In this document: one piece after another, positions 41,483 through 50,876 of the stretch
Layout: each line of letters begins with the position of its first letter
How positions within the stretch are numbered: position 1 is the stretch's first letter
Source of the DNA: Dyella_A sp049445995
GTDB lineage: Bacteria; Pseudomonadota; Gammaproteobacteria; Xanthomonadales; Rhodanobacteraceae
Assembly (NCBI RefSeq): GCF_049445995.1
Contig: NZ_JBMSDZ010000005.1
Coordinates: forward strand, 1 to 64,000
Length of the DNA stretch: 64,000 bases
Reading direction: 5' to 3'
Program-made: the position numbers and the translations under genes
The notes under the pieces: model-generated
Seen by the model: the letters and a program-made list of their open reading frames with translations, nothing else
Databases searched by the model: none
Told to the model about the DNA's origin: nothing

Positions 41483-42109
41483 GCGATCGCGAGCTCGATA
41501 CCCTTGTTACCCGCGCTTCATGGCGTCGGAGCGCGGGTGCGGGGCCAGTGCATCGATCTTTTTACTTGCCGTGCTGCCGCCATGCCGACCGTGGCCGCTC
41601 ACGCCGATGAACTGAGTGGCGACTTCCTGGGGCGCAACAACAAGTCCTCGAGGCGACCTGATCACGGAAATCCATCGGGAAATTTTCGATGGAGCTGTGC
41701 TGAACATTGCCGCGCCGTCAGTGAAGCGGGTTTTCCGAGCGCTGCATTTCTTCGGTCGCGCGACACGGCGCTGAATGCGGTTGAGGAAATGTCCAGGGCC
41801 GGCTGGTGCATGTAGACGAATTCTCCACATCACTGAACCCTGCTCGAATATCGCTACAACGCCCCAGGAAAAATTCATCTGGAAATCACCGGCGAGGCTT
41901 CTCTATGTAGCCCGCAGAAGCGTTAGCTAGACAGTGGAAAAGCGTTAAAACGAGGAGCGCCTGGCAGGCGCTCCGCAACGGATGGCATCCGCTCTGCTAC
42001 GGACGACATCGTGGAAAGACGGGTGCGGTTTTTCCCGTCCGAGGAATGTCTGCAAAAAAATCTGCCGGAGCCACAGGGGGCCCACCGCGACCAATCGAGA
42101 GGCGCGTGC
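41483..42109. promoter_or_regulatory. Long upstream region of the alginate operon
   Basis: 627 bp without a supported gene, clearly lower in GC in its middle. Hairpins near its end: GGAGCGCCT-GGC-AGGCGCTCC (41955-41975), CGGATG-G-CATCCG (41980-41992) and GACGGG/CCCGTC (42018-42023 and 42034-42039, with a T-run in the loop). These would lie in the operon leader if the promoter is upstream of 41950. No convincing sigma-E/AlgU or sigma-54 promoter could be fixed by eye. Confidence 0.5.
41955..41975 (+). other. Perfect 9-bp hairpin in the alginate leader
   Basis: GGAGCGCCT and AGGCGCTCC pair perfectly around GGC. It is followed 4 bp later by a second small hairpin (CGGATG-G-CATCCG). There is no T-run, so it is more likely a leader structure or protein site than a terminator. 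Confidence 0.5.
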
Positions 42110-43627
42110 ATGGACACACCCCAAAACAAGCTGCCGAAGAATTCCGCCCCCATACCCACCGTTGTGCCTGTCCTGCTCGCGGGCGGCACGGGTTCGCGGC
42201 TCTGGCCGCTCTCGCGCGAGCAGTACCCGAAGCAGTTCCTTCCGTTGCTAGGTCCGCTCAGTCTGTTCCAGCAAACGGTGCAGCGCATCACCGGAATCGA
42301 GCATGCAGCCAAGCCGATCGTGCTCGGCTCGCATGATCATCGCTTCATGCTCGCCGAACAGTTGCATGACATCGGGGTACACCCTTCCGCCATCTTGCTT
42401 GAACCGGAAAGTCGCAACACGTTGGCTGCCGCCGCGATCGCGGCACACCACATCGCCAAGGAGCACGGCGACGGCGCACTCGCGTTCCTGATGGCGGCTG
42501 ATCATTACATTGCGGATCCTGCCGCGTTTCAGCGCGCGGTGCAGGAGGCGGCGCGGGTGGCAGCCGACGGCTTCATCGTCACTTTCGGCATTACGCCCAC
42601 ACGGCCGGAGACAGGGTACGGCTACATCCGCAGCGGTGAACCGCTGGGGGTCGGTCACACGCGCGAAGTCGACGCGTTTGTCGAGAAGCCCGACGTCGCT
42701 ACCGCGAATCGCTTCCTCGCTTCGGGCGGCTATTTCTGGAACGGCGGCATGTTCTTGTTTCGCTGCCGGCGCTTCCTCGACGAGTTGCGCCTGCTCGAAT
42801 CGGAGACGTTCGAGCAGGCACGACTTGCCCTGCGAAATGCGCGCCGCGAGAACGGATTCTACGAACTGGATCCAGACGCGTTCGGGCGCTGCCGCAACGA
42901 ATCGATCGATTACGCGGTGATGGAGAAAGTTCAGCGGATCGCCCTGGTGCCGCTGGATGCCGGATGGGAAGACGTCGGTTGCTGGGACTACCTCGACCGC
43001 ATGCCGGGCGGCGACGCGGACGACAACCGCACGCACGGCGATGTGCTGTTGGAGGATTCCAGCGGAAACCTGGTGCACGCCAGCAGCCGGCTGGTGGCAA
43101 TGGTCGGCATGCACGATCACCTGGTGGTGGAGACCGACGACGCCGTGCTGGTGGCGCCCAAGAGCCGGGCGCAGGATATCAAGAAGGTGGTGCAGTCACT
43201 CAAGCGGGCCAAGCGCGTGGAGGTGGAGGCGCACCGTCGCGTGTACCGGCCGTGGGGCTCGTACGAGACCATCGCGCAGGGCGAGCGCTTCCAGGTCAAG
43301 CGCATCCGGGTCAAGCCGGGCCACAAGCTCAGCCTGCAGATGCATTACCACCGCGCCGAACACTGGGTGATCGTCAAGGGCACCGCGCGCGTCACCGTGG
43401 CAGACGAGACTTTCATCCTCAGCGAGGACCAATCCACCTATGTGCCGCTCGGCAATACCCACCGGCTGGAGAACGCCGGCAAGGTTCCGCTGGAGCTGAT
43501 CGAGGTGCAGACCGGGGTGTATCTGGGGGAGGACGACATCGTGCGCTTCAGTGATGTCTACGGCCGCATCGAGTCGGCCGCAGCCGCCGACGCGCCGTCT
43601 GACGAAACCACCATGACCATCGCCTGA
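42110..43627 (+). CDS. algA: Mannose-1-phosphate guanylyltransferase / mannose-6-phosphate isomerase
   Basis: 505 residues from MDTPQNKLPKNSAPIPTVVP; GAGAGG lies 10 nt upstream. The N-terminal nucleotidyltransferase has PVLLAGGTGSRLWPLSREQY and PKQFLPLLG, and FVEKPD for GMP binding. The C-terminal type II phosphomannose isomerase cupin has RPWGSYETI, then KLSLQMHYHRAEHWVIVKGT. It is bifunctional: it converts fructose-6-phosphate to mannose-6-phosphate and makes GDP-mannose from mannose-1-phosphate. It is the first gene of the 13-gene operon, 21 bp before algC. In Pseudomonas algA is last, so the order differs. XanB/ManC function in other exopolysaccharides is the alternative if the context is ignored. 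Confidence 0.93.
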   Translation: MDTPQNKLPKNSAPIPTVVPVLLAGGTGSRLWPLSREQYPKQFLPLLGPLSLFQQTVQRITGIEHAAKPIVLGSHDHRFMLAEQLHDIGVHPSAILLEPESRNTLAAAAIAAHHIAKEHGDGALAFLMAADHYIADPAAFQRAVQEAARVAADGFIVTFGITPTRPETGYGYIRSGEPLGVGHTREVDAFVEKPDVATANRFLASGGYFWNGGMFLFRCRRFLDELRLLESETFEQARLALRNARRENGFYELDPDAFGRCRNESIDYAVMEKVQRIALVPLDAGWEDVGCWDYLDRMPGGDADDNRTHGDVLLEDSSGNLVHASSRLVAMVGMHDHLVVETDDAVLVAPKSRAQDIKKVVQSLKRAKRVEVEAHRRVYRPWGSYETIAQGERFQVKRIRVKPGHKLSLQMHYHRAEHWVIVKGTARVTVADETFILSEDQSTYVPLGNTHRLENAGKVPLELIEVQTGVYLGEDDIVRFSDVYGRIESAAAADAPSDETTMTIA

Positions 43628-43648
43628 TCCGGCCGCGGGAAAATCATC

Positions 43649-45034
43649 ATGGCTCAAGTACTGGAATCGGCGGTGACGCCGGCCCGTTCTGCGTCCTGCT
43701 TCAAGGCCTATGACCTGCGCGGACGCGTGCCCGGCGAACTGGATGCCAATCTGGCATATCGCCTGGGACTGGCTTATGCGAAGCGTTTCGCGCCCAAGCG
43801 CGTTGCCGTGGGTCGCGACGCACGCTTGTCCGGTCCCGAACTTCAGAATGCGTTGGCGCACGGCCTGGCGCAGAGCGGTGCCGAGGTGCTCGACCTTGGC
43901 CTGTGCGGCACCGAAGAGATCTATTTCGCTGCGTTCCAGCCCGGTTGCGACGGCGGCATCATGATTACCGCCAGCCACAATCCGACCGACTGGAATGGCA
44001 TGAAGCTGGTGCGTGGCGGCGCCTTGCCGATCTCCGGTGATTCCGGCCTGCGTGAGCTGCAGGCCGAGGTGGAACGTTCCGGCGCGCGGGTGCCAGGCGG
44101 GGCGGCGCGGATGACGCCGACCTCGTTCCGTGAGGCGTACGTGCAACACCTGCTCGGCTACGTGGACGTGAACCGGCTGCGTCCGCTGAAGGTGGTGGCC
44201 AATCCCGGCGACGGCTGTGCCGGTCTGGTGCTCGATGCGCTGGCGCCGCAACTGCCGTTGCGCCTGGTGCGCATGCGCGACCGCCCGGATGGCACCTTTC
44301 CGCACGGCGTGCCCAACCCGCTGCTGCCGGAGCACCGCGAGGCAACCGCCGAGGCCGTGCGCGCGCACGGCGCGGACTTCGGCATCGCCTGGGACGGCGA
44401 TTTCGATCGCTGCTTCCTGTTCGACGAGAACGGCCGGTTCATCGAGGGCTACTACATCGTCGGCCTGCTGGCCGAGGCGATGCTGCGCCAATATCCCGGC
44501 GCGAAGATCATCCACGACCCCCGCCTCATCTGGAACACGCGCGAGCTCGTCGAGCGCGGGGGCGGCATCCCCGTCCAGTCCAAGACCGGCCACGCCTTCA
44601 TCAAGGAGCGCATGCGCGCCGAGGACGCCATCTACGGCGGCGAGATGAGTGCGCATCACTACTTCCGCGACTTCGCGTATTGCGACAACGGAAACATTCC
44701 ATGGCTGCTGGTCGCCGCGTTGCTCAGCGACAACGACCAGCCGCTCTCGCGACTGCTGGACGCGCGCATGCAGGCCTATCCGGCCAGCGGCGAGATCAAC
44801 ATGGTGGTGCGCGACATCGATGCTGCGCTGGCGCGTGTCGCGGATCGCTACGCGACCACCGCGCTGGAAACGAACTGGATCGATGGACTCAGCATGGAAT
44901 TCGCCGACTGGCGCTTCAACCTGCGCGCATCCAACACCGAGCCGGTGCTGCGCCTGAACGTCGAGGCGCGCGCTGACAGCGCGCTGATGCGGCGACGAAC
45001 GGGTGAAATCGAGCGTATCGCAGCACAGCAATAG
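43649..45034 (+). CDS. algC: Phosphomannomutase (AlgC-like)
   Basis: 461 residues. Phosphoserine loop ITASHNPTDWNGMK (Ser109; AlgC Ser108 in Pseudomonas), metal loop IAWDGDFDRCFLFD, sugar-recognition loop GGEMSAHHYFRDF and phosphate loop LRASNTEPVLRL are all present. It interconverts mannose-6- and mannose-1-phosphate between the two AlgA reactions. GEMSAHHYF is the form found in mannomutases. In Pseudomonas algC lies outside the alg operon; here it is second in it, which makes GDP-mannose supply self-contained. Confidence 0.93.
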   Translation: MAQVLESAVTPARSASCFKAYDLRGRVPGELDANLAYRLGLAYAKRFAPKRVAVGRDARLSGPELQNALAHGLAQSGAEVLDLGLCGTEEIYFAAFQPGCDGGIMITASHNPTDWNGMKLVRGGALPISGDSGLRELQAEVERSGARVPGGAARMTPTSFREAYVQHLLGYVDVNRLRPLKVVANPGDGCAGLVLDALAPQLPLRLVRMRDRPDGTFPHGVPNPLLPEHREATAEAVRAHGADFGIAWDGDFDRCFLFDENGRFIEGYYIVGLLAEAMLRQYPGAKIIHDPRLIWNTRELVERGGGIPVQSKTGHAFIKERMRAEDAIYGGEMSAHHYFRDFAYCDNGNIPWLLVAALLSDNDQPLSRLLDARMQAYPASGEINMVVRDIDAALARVADRYATTALETNWIDGLSMEFADWRFNLRASNTEPVLRLNVEARADSALMRRRTGEIERIAAQQ

Positions 45035-45070
45035 CCATCAATCATCGACCACGATCTGGAGGTATCAGCA

Positions 45071-46381
45071 ATGCGCATCAGCATTTTCGGCATGGGCTAT
45101 GTAGGCGCGGTCTGCGCGGCCTGTCTGGCCGACCGCGGCCACACCGTGATCGGCGTGGACATCGCGCAGACCAAAGTCGACCTGATCAATCGCGGCGAGT
45201 CACCGATTGTGGAGCCCGGGCTGGGCGAGTTGATTCGCAGCGGTGTCGAGGCTGGTCGCATCCTTGCCACCACCGATGCCGCCATGGCGGTACGCGACAG
45301 CGAACTGTCGATGGTCTGTGTCGGCACGCCCAGCAAGAAGAACGGTGATCTGGACCTGCAGTACGTGCAGACCGTGGTCAGGCAGATCGGCGAAGCGATG
45401 CGAGACAAGCCAGGGCGACATACCGTGGCTGTCCGCAGCACGGTGCTTCCCGGCACGCTGAAGAACGTGGTGGCGCCGCTGCTGGAATACGCCTCGGGCA
45501 AGCGTGCCGGTCGCGACTTTGGGCTTGCGGTGAATCCGGAATTCCTGCGTGAGAGCACGGCCATCGCCGATTACAACGCCCCTCCGATGACCGTGATCGG
45601 CGAATGGGATGCGGCATCCGGCGACGTTCTGCAGGAGCTCTATGGTGAACTGCCCGCGCCGGTGATCCGCAAGCCGGTCGAAGTCGCCGAGATGGTCAAG
45701 TACACCTGCAATGTCTGGCATGCCACCAAGATCGCCTTCGCCAACGAGATCGGCAACATCTCCAAGGAGCTCGGCGTCGACGGGCGCGAGGTCATGGACG
45801 TGATCTGCCAGGATCACAAGCTCAACATATCCAGTTACTACATGAAGCCCGGCTATGCCTTCGGTGGCTCGTGCCTGCCCAAGGACGTACGCGCGCTCAA
45901 TTTCCGCGCCAACCAGGTCGACGCGCCACATCCACTGATCGACTCGCTGATGCGCAGCAACGAGGTCCACATCAAGCGTGCTTTCGAGCTGGTCACCTCG
46001 TTCGGCACCCGTCGCGTGGGCATGCTCGGCCTGAGCTTCAAGCCACAGACCGACGACCTGCGCGAGAGCCCGCTGGTGGAACTGGCCGAGATGCTGATCG
46101 GCAAGGGCTACGAGCTGTCGATCTTCGACGAGAACATCGAGTACGCCCGCGTGCACGGCGCCAACCGGGAATACATCACTGGGCGTATTCCGCATATCTC
46201 CTCGCTGCTTAACCCGGACCTGGACGAGGTCATCGAAGGCTCGGATGTGCTGGTGGTGGGTCAGCGCGACCACAACTTCGAGAAGGTGCTGAACGGCTCG
46301 CGTGGAGAGCGCAAGGTGGTCGACCTGGTAGGCCTGATGACGCATCGGTCGACCGCGGAAATGCAAGGCATCTGCTGGTAA
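45071..46381 (+). CDS. algD: GDP-mannose 6-dehydrogenase
   Basis: 436 residues, the same length as Pseudomonas AlgD. It has the NAD-binding start MRISIFGMGYVGAVCAACLA, the catalytic cysteine in YAFGGSCLPKDVRAL at residue 268 (identical numbering to AlgD), and C-terminal KPQTDDLRESPLVELAEML. It oxidises GDP-mannose in two steps to GDP-mannuronic acid, the committed step of alginate synthesis. It follows algC by 36 bp with a GGAGG ribosome-binding site. Confidence 0.95.
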   Translation: MRISIFGMGYVGAVCAACLADRGHTVIGVDIAQTKVDLINRGESPIVEPGLGELIRSGVEAGRILATTDAAMAVRDSELSMVCVGTPSKKNGDLDLQYVQTVVRQIGEAMRDKPGRHTVAVRSTVLPGTLKNVVAPLLEYASGKRAGRDFGLAVNPEFLRESTAIADYNAPPMTVIGEWDAASGDVLQELYGELPAPVIRKPVEVAEMVKYTCNVWHATKIAFANEIGNISKELGVDGREVMDVICQDHKLNISSYYMKPGYAFGGSCLPKDVRALNFRANQVDAPHPLIDSLMRSNEVHIKRAFELVTSFGTRRVGMLGLSFKPQTDDLRESPLVELAEMLIGKGYELSIFDENIEYARVHGANREYITGRIPHISSLLNPDLDEVIEGSDVLVVGQRDHNFEKVLNGSRGERKVVDLVGLMTHRSTAEMQGICW

Positions 46382-46397
46382 CGCCGCCGTGCCATCC

Positions 46398-47942
46398 ATG
46401 CATAACACGACCCGCGGCTTCTTCGATCCGTCCGCATTCTCCGGCGGTCCGCCGACGCATGCCGCCAGACGTTTCCTGTCCGACCTTGGCGGATGGCTGC
46501 TTTACATCAGCGCCTTGATAGGGCTGGTGCTCATGCTTCCTGGCGAGGCGTTTACTCCGGGCACGCACGTCTTCGTGTTTGCGCTTGGCGTCCTCGGGCT
46601 GTGGCGCTACAGCCTGCGCGTGCTGCACTTCATGCGCGCGATGCTGTTCCTGCACTGGGCATTTCCCCGTGCGCGTCGCCAGGTGGCGCGCATGGGGGAT
46701 GCAGCGATGCCGTCCCATGTCTACCTGCTGATCACCAGCTTCCGCATCGAGACTTTCACCACTGCCATGGTCTATCAGGCGGCGATCGAGGAGGCGATCG
46801 AGTGCGGCCGACCGGCAACGATTGTCGCATCGATCGTGGAGATGGCCGACCAGCGATTGATCCTCGCTCTGTGGGAGCACATGGATCCGCCCGACCGGAT
46901 ACGCCTGAAGCTGGTGCGCATTCCCGGCACCGGCAAGCGCGATGCGCTGGCACAGGGCTTCCGCTGCATCTCGCGTGACATGCCTGACGAGGAGGCAGTG
47001 GTCGCAGTGGTTGACGGCGACACCGTGCTGGAGAAAGGCGTAATCGCCCGTACTGCGCCATTCCTCAAGCTGATGCCCAGCGTTGGCGGGCTCACCACCA
47101 ACGAACACTGCGAGGTGGCTGGCAACTACGTCATGAGCGAGTGGCATAAGCTGCGGTTCGCCCAGCGGCACATGAACATGTGCTCGATGGCGCTGGGCCG
47201 GCGTGTGTTGACGCTGACCGGGCGCATGTCGATGTTTCGCGCCTCCATCGTCACCGATCCCAGTTTCATTGACGACGTGCAGAACGACGCGCTCGAGCAC
47301 TGGCGGCTGGGTCGCTTCAAGTTTCTCACCGGCGACGACAAGAGCACCTGGTACAGCCTGATGCGCCTGGGCTGGGACACGTATTACGTGCCCGATGCCA
47401 TGGTGCGTACGCTGGAAAGCCCACCCGATCCGCGCTTCCTGAAGGCGAGCCGCAAGCTGATGTTCCGCTGGTATGGAAACTCGCTGCGGCAGAACGGTCG
47501 TGCGCTGCAGCTGGGGCCGCACCAGCTCGGCTGGTTCACCTATTACGTGTTGCTGGACCAGCGCGTGCTGATGTGGACGGGACTGCTCGGGCTGGCGATG
47601 GCGATCGCGGCGAGCATCAAGTTCAGCATGGTGTACATGCTGACTTTCCTGCTCTGGGTCGGCATCACGCGGCTGGTGATGTCGCTGCTTCTGCTGGTTT
47701 CCGGACATCGGATCGGGCCGGCGTTCCCGCTGCTGCTTTATTACAACCAAGTGGTTGGCTCGCTGGTGAAGATCTTCGTGTTCTTTCGTCTCGACCAGCA
47801 GTCCTGGACACGCCAGAAGACCACCCTTAACCGCGAACTCAGCGCGTTCCACCACCGTTTCAACCGCTGGTCGTCATGGGCCATGACCTTCTCCGCGGCG
47901 AGCGTGTTCGCCGCGGCGGTGATGTGCCTGCTCGACCTGTAG
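46398..47942 (+). CDS. alg8: Alginate polymerase, family 2 glycosyltransferase Alg8
   Basis: 514 residues from the ATG at 46398; a GTG at 46389 would add three residues. There are membrane segments at both ends and a central GT2 domain: AVVAVVDGDTVLEKGV, GRMSMFRASIV and the acceptor/QxxRW-equivalent FRWYGNSLRQNGRALQLG. Long stretches such as FFRLDQQSWTRQKT closely match Pseudomonas Alg8. It polymerises mannuronate from GDP-mannuronate at the inner membrane. It needs Alg44 and c-di-GMP for activity in Pseudomonas. It follows algD by 16 bp. Confidence 0.95.
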   Translation: MHNTTRGFFDPSAFSGGPPTHAARRFLSDLGGWLLYISALIGLVLMLPGEAFTPGTHVFVFALGVLGLWRYSLRVLHFMRAMLFLHWAFPRARRQVARMGDAAMPSHVYLLITSFRIETFTTAMVYQAAIEEAIECGRPATIVASIVEMADQRLILALWEHMDPPDRIRLKLVRIPGTGKRDALAQGFRCISRDMPDEEAVVAVVDGDTVLEKGVIARTAPFLKLMPSVGGLTTNEHCEVAGNYVMSEWHKLRFAQRHMNMCSMALGRRVLTLTGRMSMFRASIVTDPSFIDDVQNDALEHWRLGRFKFLTGDDKSTWYSLMRLGWDTYYVPDAMVRTLESPPDPRFLKASRKLMFRWYGNSLRQNGRALQLGPHQLGWFTYYVLLDQRVLMWTGLLGLAMAIAASIKFSMVYMLTFLLWVGITRLVMSLLLLVSGHRIGPAFPLLLYYNQVVGSLVKIFVFFRLDQQSWTRQKTTLNRELSAFHHRFNRWSSWAMTFSAASVFAAAVMCLLDL

Positions 47943-47980
47943 GGCCGATCAACCATCCAAGGCTACGAGGAAACCCGAAC

Positions 47981-49219
47981 ATGGTCACCGAAACCCGCAA
48001 AGTCGTGCACGAAACGGAAGTCGCGCGCCAGCATCCCAGAGTACGCATACCTGCCACCCTGCATATGGAGGCAGGCGGCCAGCAGCAGAGCTATCGGCTG
48101 TTCGACATCTCCGCTGGCGGCTTCAGCTTCGATGCGCACGGCGAAAACTACCGCGTCGGCCAAATCCACCGCGCGACACTGCGCTTCGCGATGGACCCGA
48201 TGGGCCTGACCCTGCCGATCGCTTTCCGTGTCTGCAATGTCGATCCGCAGCACGGTCGAGTTGGTTGCGCGTTCGAGGATCTGGACGACCGCCAGATCGC
48301 ATTGTTGCGGCAGGTGATCCATGCCTACATGGCCGGCGAGCTGGTCAGCGTTGGCGATGTACTGACCACGTTGTCGCGCAACAACTTCTCTACCCCGCGC
48401 AACGCCAAGGAAATTTCCCGACGGCAGCCGCAACGCGTGCGGCCGCGCGCAGTGACCATGACCGGGCTGCTTTTCCTGGTCGGCCTGGCCGCCTTCGCGT
48501 TCGCGTTCTCCAAGCTCTATGGCGTGATATTCGTCACTCACGCGGTGGCCGGCAAGGTAGCCGCGCCCAGCTTCGCCATCACCATGCCGCGCGACGGCAC
48601 CTACTTCAGCCTGATCCCACCGGACGGCAAGGTTAAGAAGGGTCAGCCGCTGGGCACCTTCCAGGCTGCCATGCTGGATGTGGTGCAGAACGACCCAGGT
48701 TCGTTGCACCTCACCCCGCAGCAGCTCTCCGAGCTGATGGGCGAAACCCTCAAGGGCACGCTGTCCAGCCCGTGCAACTGCACGGTGGCGCAGAAGTTCG
48801 TGGTGGACTCGCAGTTCGTCAACCGCAACCAGCCGCTGGTACGGCTGCTGCCGGACGACGCCCAGCCGTACGTGCTGGCGCGCTTCCACTTCGACACCAT
48901 GAGCGACATCCACATCGGCCGCACCGTCGCCTTCCACGTCAGCGGCGAGAGCCACGACCGCTACGGGCGCATCAGCAAGGTACGCCTGATGCCGAACCCA
49001 AACGCCGATGAGAAGAGCGGCCCCAATGATATGCAGGGACTGGTTACGAACGGCACCACCGCCGACGTGCTGACGCAGATCGAACCCAACGATCCGTTGC
49101 CTCGCGGGCTGATCGACCGCCCGGTCGACGTGCAGCTCGGCGATCCGCGCAACGACGTCGCCGGCATGGTCGGGCAGAGTGTGCGCCGCGTGCGCGAACT
49201 GGTCGCCAGCATCCGATGA
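47981..49219 (+). CDS. alg44: PilZ-domain alginate copolymerase Alg44
   Basis: 412 residues from MVTETRKVVHETEVARQHPR. The PilZ domain at the N-terminus has the c-di-GMP motifs R-x3-R in ARQHPRVRIPA and D-x-S-x-x-G in LFDISAGGFSF. One membrane helix follows (TGLLFLVGLAAFAFAFSKLY), then a periplasmic HlyD/membrane-fusion-type region. It receives the c-di-GMP signal and activates Alg8, and may link to AlgK and AlgE. A GAGG ribosome-binding site is present. The stop overlaps algK by 4 bp. Confidence 0.94.
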   Translation: MVTETRKVVHETEVARQHPRVRIPATLHMEAGGQQQSYRLFDISAGGFSFDAHGENYRVGQIHRATLRFAMDPMGLTLPIAFRVCNVDPQHGRVGCAFEDLDDRQIALLRQVIHAYMAGELVSVGDVLTTLSRNNFSTPRNAKEISRRQPQRVRPRAVTMTGLLFLVGLAAFAFAFSKLYGVIFVTHAVAGKVAAPSFAITMPRDGTYFSLIPPDGKVKKGQPLGTFQAAMLDVVQNDPGSLHLTPQQLSELMGETLKGTLSSPCNCTVAQKFVVDSQFVNRNQPLVRLLPDDAQPYVLARFHFDTMSDIHIGRTVAFHVSGESHDRYGRISKVRLMPNPNADEKSGPNDMQGLVTNGTTADVLTQIEPNDPLPRGLIDRPVDVQLGDPRNDVAGMVGQSVRRVRELVASIR

Positions 49220-50865
49220 GAACCGCGGGCGCCATCTGCACGCTGCTGGCCGCCGCGTTGTCGGTCGGTGCGGCGGCGCGTGCGCAGGATGCACCGGCCA
49301 CCGCACGGACCGTGCCAGCCCGTGCAACCGGCACGCAGGTCGAAGGCGGCGGCATGCCCGACCTGGCGCGCGGCAAGCTGGCCATGCGCAACGGCGACGA
49401 CGCCGAGGCGGAGGCCAATTTCCTGCCGCTGGCCCGGCACGGCTATGTCGAGGCGCAGCTGGCGCTGGCCAGCCTGTATGCGCGTCGGCACACCCCGCAG
49501 TCGGTGCAGGACGCGATCCACTGGTATCGGACCGCAGCGGTGAAGGCGCCGCTGCAGGCCGAGGTGCCGCTGGCGCGGCTGCTGCTGCAGCAGGACGCTC
49601 CGGAGCAGCTCGGCGAAGCGGATCAGCTGTTCACCCATGCGTGGGACGAGCGGCAGGATCCGGAAGCGCTGGCCGGTCTGATCGAGCTGTACGCGGGCAA
49701 CCCCGCTTACGACACGCGCAAACGCATGCCGATGCTGGTCGCCCGGGCCGAGCAGCTCGACCAGCCGGTGACCAATGGCGCGTTGATCGCCTGGTACCGC
49801 AACACGCGCGACGTGCCGGGACACGGCGAGCGCCTGCTGGCGATGTGCCGCAAGTCGCTGGCCCTGGCACCGACCTGCTATGCGGACCTGTTGCGGGACA
49901 TGCGCGCGCGCAACGACAAGCAGGGCATGCAGCGGATGGTCGCTGCGGCGATGTCGCAACTTGGCCAAGGTCTGCTGCCGCCAGAGACGGCGGCGAGCAT
50001 CGTGCGTGCGCTGGTGGAGACCCCCGACGACGCCGACGCGGAAGGCGCGCCGGTGGCGGTATCCGACCAGCCCGAGAATGACGCGGACGAAATGGCACCC
50101 GCCGCGGCAACGCCGCCGCTCGGTCTGACCGGTGCCGCGCGGACTTGTGCGGAGAATCCGGTCGACGTCGCCAAGGTGGGTGGGAACGACAAAACCTCGC
50201 AGCTACCGCCGACCGCCATCAACGCGCAGACCGACCTGGCCGAGAACGTGGTCGCGCGGCTCGCCGATGGTTCGGTCGACGCGCGTGTGGAGGCCGCCGG
50301 ACTGGTGGTGCGCTATCCGTTCCTGGCGCCGGATTTCGACGCCGAGACCGCGCTGCAGGCTGGGCAAAAGGCCGGCCTGCCGGACGCCGTGCTGTACCTG
50401 GGCGAGCTGTACCTGAAAGGCGACCGCGCCACCCGCGATCCGCGCAAGGCGCAGGACCTTCTGCGCCGCGCCGCACGCACGCCGGCCACCGCGCTCGATG
50501 CGCAGTACTACCTCGGCCGGCTGTACCAGTTCGGCTATCTCGATGAGGTGGCGCCGCGGCAGGCGGTCGATCACCTGCTGTATGCGGCGCGTCGCGGCTA
50601 CGTCTCGGCGGACGGCGCGCTGGCCCGGCTCTATGCGTCCGGCAAGGGCGTGTGTCCGAACCACGTCTACGCCTACGTGTTCGCGCAGCTCGGCGGGCGC
50701 AATGGCGGCAGCAGCATTCGCCGGCTCGCCAGCCAGTTGAACGGCGCGCTGACCGCGCAACAGCGTCAGGCCGCGCAGAGCCTGTTGCGCGAAGAACAGG
50801 CGGCGCGACGGATGTTGCTGCCAACCCAGGCCGGCCTCGCCGAGGCCGGCCCGTCGAATCCATGA
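49216..50865 (+). CDS. algK: Alginate scaffold protein AlgK (TPR/Sel1 repeats)
   Basis: 549 residues: signal peptide 1-23 (ending ARA), then Sel1/TPR-like helical repeats, e.g. ANFLPLARHGYVEAQLALAS and LARLYASGKGVCPNHVYAYV. In Pseudomonas AlgK is an outer-membrane lipoprotein that positions AlgE. Here I see no lipobox cysteine at the cleavage site, so this protein may be soluble in the periplasm. It is also longer than the roughly 475 residues of Pseudomonas AlgK. A Pro/Ala/acidic linker lies near residues 275-305. It overlaps alg44 by 4 bp and precedes algE by 11 bp. Confidence 0.88.
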   Translation: MRTAGAICTLLAAALSVGAAARAQDAPATARTVPARATGTQVEGGGMPDLARGKLAMRNGDDAEAEANFLPLARHGYVEAQLALASLYARRHTPQSVQDAIHWYRTAAVKAPLQAEVPLARLLLQQDAPEQLGEADQLFTHAWDERQDPEALAGLIELYAGNPAYDTRKRMPMLVARAEQLDQPVTNGALIAWYRNTRDVPGHGERLLAMCRKSLALAPTCYADLLRDMRARNDKQGMQRMVAAAMSQLGQGLLPPETAASIVRALVETPDDADAEGAPVAVSDQPENDADEMAPAAATPPLGLTGAARTCAENPVDVAKVGGNDKTSQLPPTAINAQTDLAENVVARLADGSVDARVEAAGLVVRYPFLAPDFDAETALQAGQKAGLPDAVLYLGELYLKGDRATRDPRKAQDLLRRAARTPATALDAQYYLGRLYQFGYLDEVAPRQAVDHLLYAARRGYVSADGALARLYASGKGVCPNHVYAYVFAQLGGRNGGSSIRRLASQLNGALTAQQRQAAQSLLREEQAARRMLLPTQAGLAEAGPSNP

Positions 50866-50876
50866 AGGAGACCGCC

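Noticed and set aside
41507..41878. Open frames on both strands in the alginate upstream region (103 and 123 codons)
   Set aside because: No ribosome-binding site, no recognisable family and no coding-like composition. The region is better explained as a promoter and leader.
46389..46397. GTG start for alg8
   Set aside because: It would add only three residues and has no better ribosome-binding site. The ATG at 46398 gives the N-terminus closest to known Alg8, though the choice is not certain.
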